Assembly: GCF_012933505.1 (NCBI RefSeq)
Contig: NZ_JABBNB010000035.1
Coordinates: 1 to 64,000, forward strand
DNA length: 64,000 nt
From: Gordonia asplenii
GTDB lineage: Bacteria; Actinomycetota; Actinomycetes; Mycobacteriales; Mycobacteriaceae
Direction of reading: 5' to 3'
This document shows, piece after piece, positions 59,767-64,000 of the stretch. The stretch's first letter is position 1; each line of letters begins with the position of its first letter. Position numbers and translations under genes: made by a program. Below the pieces are notes generated by a model. It had not been told where the DNA came from and ran no database searches. It saw nothing but the letters and a program-made list of their open reading frames with translations.

Positions 59767-62495
59767 GTTCACCTACCGAAAGCATTGCGCCGCAACCCTT
59801 CACGGCACCCGGCGTCGACGACGCGCAGCGCCTCGACTGCGATGTACTCGTCATCGGCGGCGGCACCGCCGGTTCGATGGCCGCGCTCACCGCAGCCGAG
59901 AACGGCGCGCGGGTGCTCCTTCTCGACAAGGCCCATGTCCGCCATTCCGGCGCACTGGCCATGGGCATGGACGGTGTCAACAACGCCGTCATCCCCGGGA
60001 AGGCCTCGCCGGAGGACTACGTCGCCGAAATCACCCGCGCCAACGACGGCATCGTCGATCAGCGCACCGTCTATCAAACGGCCACCAGAGGTTTCGCGAT
60101 GATCTCGCGGCTCGAACGCTACGGGGTGAAGTTCGAGAAGGACGAGTACGGCGAGTACGCGGTGCGCCGCGTGCATCGTTCCGGCTCGTACGTGTTGCCG
60201 ATGCCGGAGGGCAAAGACGTCAAGAAAGTTCTCTATCGGGTGTTGCGGCGCAAGGAGATGCGGGAGAAGATCACGATCGAGAACCGCCTGATGCCGGTCC
60301 GGGTACTGACCGAGAACGGTCGCGCGATCGGCGCCGTCGCGCTGCACACGCGCACCGGCGAGTTCTACGTCGTCGGCGCCAAGTCGGTCATCCTGGCGAC
60401 GGGCCCGTGCGGCCGGTTGGGACTGCCCGCATCCGGGTATCTGTATGGCACATACGAGAATCCGACCAACGCGGGCGACGGGTACTCGATGGCGTATCAC
60501 GCCGGTGCGGAACTGTCGGGTATCGAGTGCTTCCAGATCAATCCGCTCATCAAGGACTACAACGGCCCGGCGTGTGCCTACGTCGCCAATCCGTTCGGCG
60601 GCTACCAGGTCAACGCCGACGGCGATCGGTTCGTCGACTCCGACTACTGGTCCGGCGACATGATGAGTGAAGTGAAACACGAGATCGAATCCGCCCGCGG
60701 CCCGATCTATCTGAAGGTCTCACATCTGCCCGAGGAGACGGTCGACACCCTCGAGTCGATCCTGCATACCACCGAGCGGCCGACGCGCGGCACCTTCCAC
60801 GCCAACCGCGGCCACGACTACCGCACCCACGACATCGAGATGCACATCTCCGAAATCGGTTTGTGCAGTGGGCATTCGGCGTCGGGGGTGTGGGTCGACG
60901 AGAACGGCGCCACCACCGTCGACGGCCTGTACGCGGCCGGCGACCTGGCCTGCGTGCCGCACAATTACATGATCGGAGCATTCGTCTACGGCGAGCTCAC
61001 CGGCCAGCACGCGAGCGAGCGGGCCAAGCACGTCGACGCCCCGGCGACATTGCCCGCCGATCAGATCGCCGATGCGCACGAACTCATCTACCGCCCGCTG
61101 CGCAATCCCGACGGTCCGCCGCAGCCGCAGGTCGAATACAAACTTCGCCGCTTCGTCAACGACTACGTCGCGCCGCCGAAGGCATCGACGAAGCTCGGCA
61201 TCGCGATCGAGACCTTCGAGCGTATGCGCGGCGAAATCGCCGAGATGGGCGGGCGCACCCCGCATGAGCTGATGCGCTGCGCCGAAGTGAACTTCATCCG
61301 CGACTGCGCCGAACTCGCCGCGCGCAGTTCGCTGACCCGCACCGAAAGTCGTTGGGGCCTTTACCATCAGCGCGACGACATCACCGAACGCGACGACGCG
61401 AACTGGGGCTATCACCTCAATGTCCGCAAGAACTCGGCGGGCGAGATGGAGTTCCTCGGTCGCCCGGTCGCTCCCTATCTCGTCCCGGTCGAGGGCCTCA
61501 ATCATCTTCCACCGCAGGATCGTTCGGTCATCGACATCGAGCAACCCGAGGTGCGCAGCGGGCCGGCGGGTACGCCCGGCGTCGTCGACTCGTCGACGGC
61601 CCAGTCGGGAGTCGCCACCGAACCCGAGGCGCGCGAACCACTCTCGCCGTGCATCGTCGAACTGGTGTCGCTGGAGTCGCCGACGCTGGACGACCTCAGC
61701 GACTACCTGACCGACGCCGATGCGACCGTGCGGCGGACGGCGATCGCCACGCTGACCGAGTACACGCCGGAGGGGTTCGAGGGCGCGCTGGCGTCCGCGC
61801 TGGGTGATCCCGACGCTGGGGTGCGTCAACTAGCCGTCGACTCCCTGCGGGAACTCGTCGAGGTACTCGCCGGAAAGCCGCCGTTCGTCGAGGCGTTGCG
61901 CGACGCCGCTGGGTCGGATGACCATCTGGTGCGCGCCGGGGTTCTGGATCTGCTGCGCGCGCTCAAGGAAGGCGATCCGTTGTTCTTCGCCGGCTATCTC
62001 ACCGACGCGCATCACCGGGTGCGGATCGAGGCGATCCGCGGGCTCGTGTCCCTCGACGCCGCGACGCTGATCGCCGTCGCCGCCGACGACGTCAACCGCG
62101 AGGTGAGAGTCGTTGCGGCACAGGGGCTGGCGACCGTCGGCTCCGGTGTCGTCGCGATCCGCAAGCTGGCCGCCGACCCCGACCCGCTGGTTCGCGCCGC
62201 CGGACTCGCCGCCTTGGCGACCCTGGGTGAGGCCGACGTCGACGCGAAGCTGCTGCGAAAAGCGTTGCGCGACAATGCCTGGCAGGTGCGCAAGGGAGCC
62301 GCGACCGGGCTGGCCGTCGCGCCCGGGGCGGAGACGGTCACCGCCCTGGAGCCATTGGTGACCGACCCGCACGGCGACGTACGAAAGGCTGCGATCACGA
62401 CGCTGCGCCCCTGGGCAGATCAGCCCGGCGTCGAAGCATTGTTGGAACAAGCGCGGACCGATGAAGACGCGGATGTACGCGCGGTGGCGCGGTAA
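59763..62495 (+). CDS. AprA/fumarate-reductase-like flavoprotein fused to HEAT repeats
   Basis: The 910-aa protein has residues 1-600 as an FAD flavoprotein of the succinate dehydrogenase/APS reductase alpha class: DCDVLVIGGGTAGSMAALTA (FAD loop), HSGALAMGMDGVNNAVIPGK, SVILATGPCGRLGLPASGYL, and TTVDGLYAAGDLACVPHNYM. A linker (about 600-630) leads to about eight HEAT/PBS-lyase-like repeats of 30 residues up to the C-terminus (TVRRTAIATLTEY, GVRQLAVDSLREL, EVRVVAAQGLATV, LVRAAGLAALATL, QVRKGAATGLAVA, DVRKAAITTLRPW). AprA is normally about 620-660 aa without repeats. Coupled to the importer, with an AprB-like ferredoxin upstream. The substrate is unknown; a sulfur oxyanion or organosulfur compound is the leading idea. 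Confidence 0.88.
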   Translation: MSSPTESIAPQPFTAPGVDDAQRLDCDVLVIGGGTAGSMAALTAAENGARVLLLDKAHVRHSGALAMGMDGVNNAVIPGKASPEDYVAEITRANDGIVDQRTVYQTATRGFAMISRLERYGVKFEKDEYGEYAVRRVHRSGSYVLPMPEGKDVKKVLYRVLRRKEMREKITIENRLMPVRVLTENGRAIGAVALHTRTGEFYVVGAKSVILATGPCGRLGLPASGYLYGTYENPTNAGDGYSMAYHAGAELSGIECFQINPLIKDYNGPACAYVANPFGGYQVNADGDRFVDSDYWSGDMMSEVKHEIESARGPIYLKVSHLPEETVDTLESILHTTERPTRGTFHANRGHDYRTHDIEMHISEIGLCSGHSASGVWVDENGATTVDGLYAAGDLACVPHNYMIGAFVYGELTGQHASERAKHVDAPATLPADQIADAHELIYRPLRNPDGPPQPQVEYKLRRFVNDYVAPPKASTKLGIAIETFERMRGEIAEMGGRTPHELMRCAEVNFIRDCAELAARSSLTRTESRWGLYHQRDDITERDDANWGYHLNVRKNSAGEMEFLGRPVAPYLVPVEGLNHLPPQDRSVIDIEQPEVRSGPAGTPGVVDSSTAQSGVATEPEAREPLSPCIVELVSLESPTLDDLSDYLTDADATVRRTAIATLTEYTPEGFEGALASALGDPDAGVRQLAVDSLRELVEVLAGKPPFVEALRDAAGSDDHLVRAGVLDLLRALKEGDPLFFAGYLTDAHHRVRIEAIRGLVSLDAATLIAVAADDVNREVRVVAAQGLATVGSGVVAIRKLAADPDPLVRAAGLAALATLGEADVDAKLLRKALRDNAWQVRKGAATGLAVAPGAETVTALEPLVTDPHGDVRKAAITTLRPWADQPGVEALLEQARTDEDADVRAVAR

Positions 62496-62771
62496 AGCAG
62501 TCGCCCGCTCCCGAGTGCCCGCCCGCTCCCCGAGTGCCGAAGCGAGGAACGAGCTTCGGTGTAACCGCCGTGCTGAGTGACCGCGAGGAACGAGCGGTCG
62601 TATCGAAGTAGAGGGGTCTGGCGAGAGGAAAGACCAACCCGACCACCCCTCCCGCTGGTTGAGCCGCGGCCATCGTCAACGGTGCCGCGTCGAAAGCCCC
62701 GGCATGTTGAACTGGCGATAAAAGTAGTTGTAGAGCGCCGTCATGCCACGGCTGCACTCAGTACCCTGCGG
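62496..62771. repeat. Spacer with dispersed repeats after the AprA-like gene
   Basis: CCGAGTGCCGAAGCGAGGAA / CGAGCTTCGGTGTAAC (about 62520-62560) is a slightly shortened copy of the palindrome at 15552 and 47022. CTCCCGCTGGTTGAGCCGCG ... GTCGAAAG (about 62648-62698) is a GGTTGAGC-type unit. No gene or clear terminator is visible. Confidence 0.65.
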
Positions 62772-63040
62772 TCAGGCAAGACCAATACGCATGTCGGGGA
62801 CGAGCTGGTCGGCGATCGCGGTGTCGATCCGCTTGCCCTCCGACGACGATGGACGATAGACCATGTCCGACGGGATTGTCACAGCGTTGCCGTTAGCGAC
62901 AACACTGCGAACCGCTTCAATCGAACTCGTCTCAAAGAAACATCGGGCCGTAGATCCGGCCCCTAGTACGCCCTTGTTGTCTGCTCGGATTCGACAACCG
63001 TCAACGGTGCGTTTGGGTACTCAGCAACGTCCGAGAGTCG
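62772..63040 (-). pseudogene. Decayed LysR-type regulator fragment
   Basis: On the minus strand the frame ending at TGA 62774-62772 reads FFETSSIEAVRSVVANGNAV, TIPSDMVYRPSSSEGKRIDT and AIADQLVPDMRIGLA. This is the C-terminal effector domain of a LysR-family protein (compare the common DMVYRPWSLEGRRI). Upstream, in a different frame at about 63030-62985, AEYPNAPLTVVESE looks like the start of the same domain, so a deletion and frameshift have removed the middle. No DNA-binding helix remains; the fragment ends close to the 63062 inverted-repeat element. Confidence 0.6.
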
Positions 63041-63061
63041 CCGTGATCGCCAAGGGATCTG

Positions 63062-63278
63062 GGGCGTGTCTCCCAATTCTTCTGCGAGGCATCGCCGGGG
63101 CGAGCGCAGCGACGGGGCATTTCGTCGATGGCCGATCTGGCAAGGCGGAGGAGGGAGCGATAGCGGCAGCTATCGTGACCGACGACAACGCGGCCAGGCG
63201 GTCATTACTTCGACTCGCAAGCTCGCTCAGCACGGCGCGGGCCGCCGAGGACCGTAAAGGGAATTGGGAGACACGCCC
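63062..63278. mobile_element. 217-bp element with 18-bp perfect terminal inverted repeats (MITE-like)
   Basis: GGGCGTGTCTCCCAATTC at 63062-63079 is repeated in perfect inverse orientation at 63261-63278. The interior is non-coding and contains repeat-like stretches (GGCGAGCGCAGCGAC, CGACTCGCAAGCTCGCTCAG). The size and perfect ends suit a non-autonomous transposable element, but I find no obvious target-site duplication. It abuts a decayed regulator gene, consistent with insertion into degraded DNA. Confidence 0.45.
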
Positions 63279-63540
63279 GAGCTGCCGCCTGACGTGGCGA
63301 GCCTTGCGAGACTCATAGAGCAGCGATCCGGCCGCTCCGCGCGCACGTAGACCGGCGTCGATAGGGAGGATGACGGACGTGGCTACCACCCTGAGCAGAC
63401 CCGGCCGACACGACGCAATTGTCACGCGCGACGAGGCTTCCCGGATTGTGCGCGTTCTGCGGTCGGCCCGCACGCGGCCACGGCTAACATAATGTCCGGT
63501 ATTACCGAATATCTATACGGAACTCACGGACGCTCGCACG
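63279..63540. other. Spacer before the secreted protein gene
   Basis: No gene is supported in this stretch. It must hold the promoter of the exported protein at 63554; AT-richer sequence at about 63484-63520 (TAACATAATG, ATTACCGAATATC) is the likely site. No operator is recognised. Confidence 0.35.
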
Positions 63541-63553
63541 AGGGAGAGATGAC

Positions 63554-64000
63554 ATGAAGGTTCAGATCAAGGCTGCCGCAGCAGGATTCGCCGTCGCGGG
63601 GGCACTCGCCGCAACTATGGTCGGGGGTACCGGCGCAGCGTCGGCGGCACCGAGTGCCGCGTATCCGCTGGGCAACTGCCTGAACCTGAGCCCCAACGTC
63701 GTCGACCTGCCATATAATCCGACGCGGGTTATCGTCGCCGACTACGCCGGCAAGTCGTATCTGACCACCGAGTTCAGCAGCCTCTGGGGGTACCAGTCGC
63801 GCGTTCGACTCGACCTGCGCAACCAGGCAACCGGGCGGCACATCGTGAAGTTCTCCGATCGTCGCGTGTCGCCGCCGTATGTGGGTACGCACGTGTTCAC
63901 CTTCACGACGTCGCAAATCGGCAAGGGGCGTGTCACCGCCGTGCTGACGTCGGCGAACAGCAACCCGGTCTGGACCGTGCCGCCGAAGTCGTGCAGCGGC
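63554..64000 (+). CDS. Secreted hypothetical protein, cut by the window edge
   Basis: ATG 63554 has AGGGAG seven bases upstream, and the frame stays open for 149 codons to the end of the window without a stop. The N-terminus MKVQIKAAAAGFAVAGALAA then TMVGGTGAASAAPSA is a Sec signal peptide with cleavage expected at an ASA-A site near residue 32. The mature part begins SAAYPLGNCLNLSPN and has two cysteines in view (NCLNL and KSCSG), possibly a disulfide. The strand-rich middle suggests a small Ig-like domain. The family is unknown to me; small secreted proteins of this build are frequent in Gordonia. Confidence 0.75.
   Translation, partial: MKVQIKAAAAGFAVAGALAATMVGGTGAASAAPSAAYPLGNCLNLSPNVVDLPYNPTRVIVADYAGKSYLTTEFSSLWGYQSRVRLDLRNQATGRHIVKFSDRRVSPPYVGTHVFTFTTSQIGKGRVTAVLTSANSNPVWTVPPKSCSG

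Noticed and set aside
62863-63473. Overlapping frames of 130-150 codons on both strands around the inverted-repeat element
   Set aside because: They cross the 18-bp inverted ends and the LysR remnant, lack ribosome binding sites, and match no family.

Overview
The window is high-GC actinobacterial chromosome from the Mycobacteriales, most like Gordonia or a close relative. Three lines of evidence support this. Mycothiol is made (mshD) and used (a mycothiol-dependent maleylpyruvate isomerase). GTG starts and leaderless promoters (TANNNT followed 6-8 nt later by ATG/GTG) are frequent. The core gene order dusB - LCP protein - phoU - (pst) - mshD - glnR - lmeA - cysA2 - sseC ... nitrobindin ... 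pabC - ygfZ - DUF3073 - purM - purF - SCP-like - purL follows the Mycobacterium tuberculosis Rv0803-Rv0824 neighbourhood. Assignments rest on reading the sequence and remembered families; no database search was run.

Left part (1-15.5 kb): two unrecognised helical proteins, dusB, an LCP ligase, then phosphate uptake. phoU is divergent from pstS-pstC-pstA-pstB, and both promoters carry PHO-box-like 11-bp direct repeats. mshD, glnR and lmeA follow, then a leaderless polycysteine small ORF in front of cysA2-sseC, which looks like a cysteine-responsive attenuator.

Accessory blocks are inserted into this syntenic frame. (1) 15.8-21.5 kb: APC permease - DeoR regulator - GMC oxidoreductase - SIS protein - ROK kinase, with four TGTTCGA repeats upstream; probably catabolism of an amino-sugar-like compound. 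(2) 22.0-27.3 kb: a cyclooxygenase-like heme dioxygenase, a cytochrome P450 and an unknown protein, divergent from a PucR-type regulator with two copies of a TCACTT-N5-AAGTGA palindrome between them; probably a bacterial oxylipin module. (3) 28.8-31.0 kb: an APH-type kinase and a class III PLP enzyme resembling hydroxylysine kinase and phospholyase. (4) 31.2-33.9 kb: a complete gentisate ring-cleavage operon. (5) 34.4-40.4 kb: cydABDC for cytochrome bd oxidase. (6) 55.6-62.5 kb: GntR - AprB-like ferredoxin - ABC importer whose binding protein ends in a NosL-like domain - AprA-like flavoprotein fused to HEAT repeats; the most novel-looking cluster.

The right part also holds purM, purF, purL, a GCS2-type ligase, a DapB-like dehydrogenase, and small membrane proteins that include two tandem CD225/dispanin (IFITM-like) proteins.

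The intergenic spaces carry a family of related repeats built on GGTTGAGCGAGCGCAGCGAG..GTCGAAACC or CCGAGTGCCGAAGCGAGCTC..GCTTCGG. Some sit as inverted pairs and some as 40-bp tandem arrays, including an exact 86-bp duplication. A decayed LysR fragment and a 217-bp element with 18-bp terminal inverted repeats lie near the right end, where a secreted protein runs off the window. I saw no tRNA, rRNA, CRISPR array or prophage.
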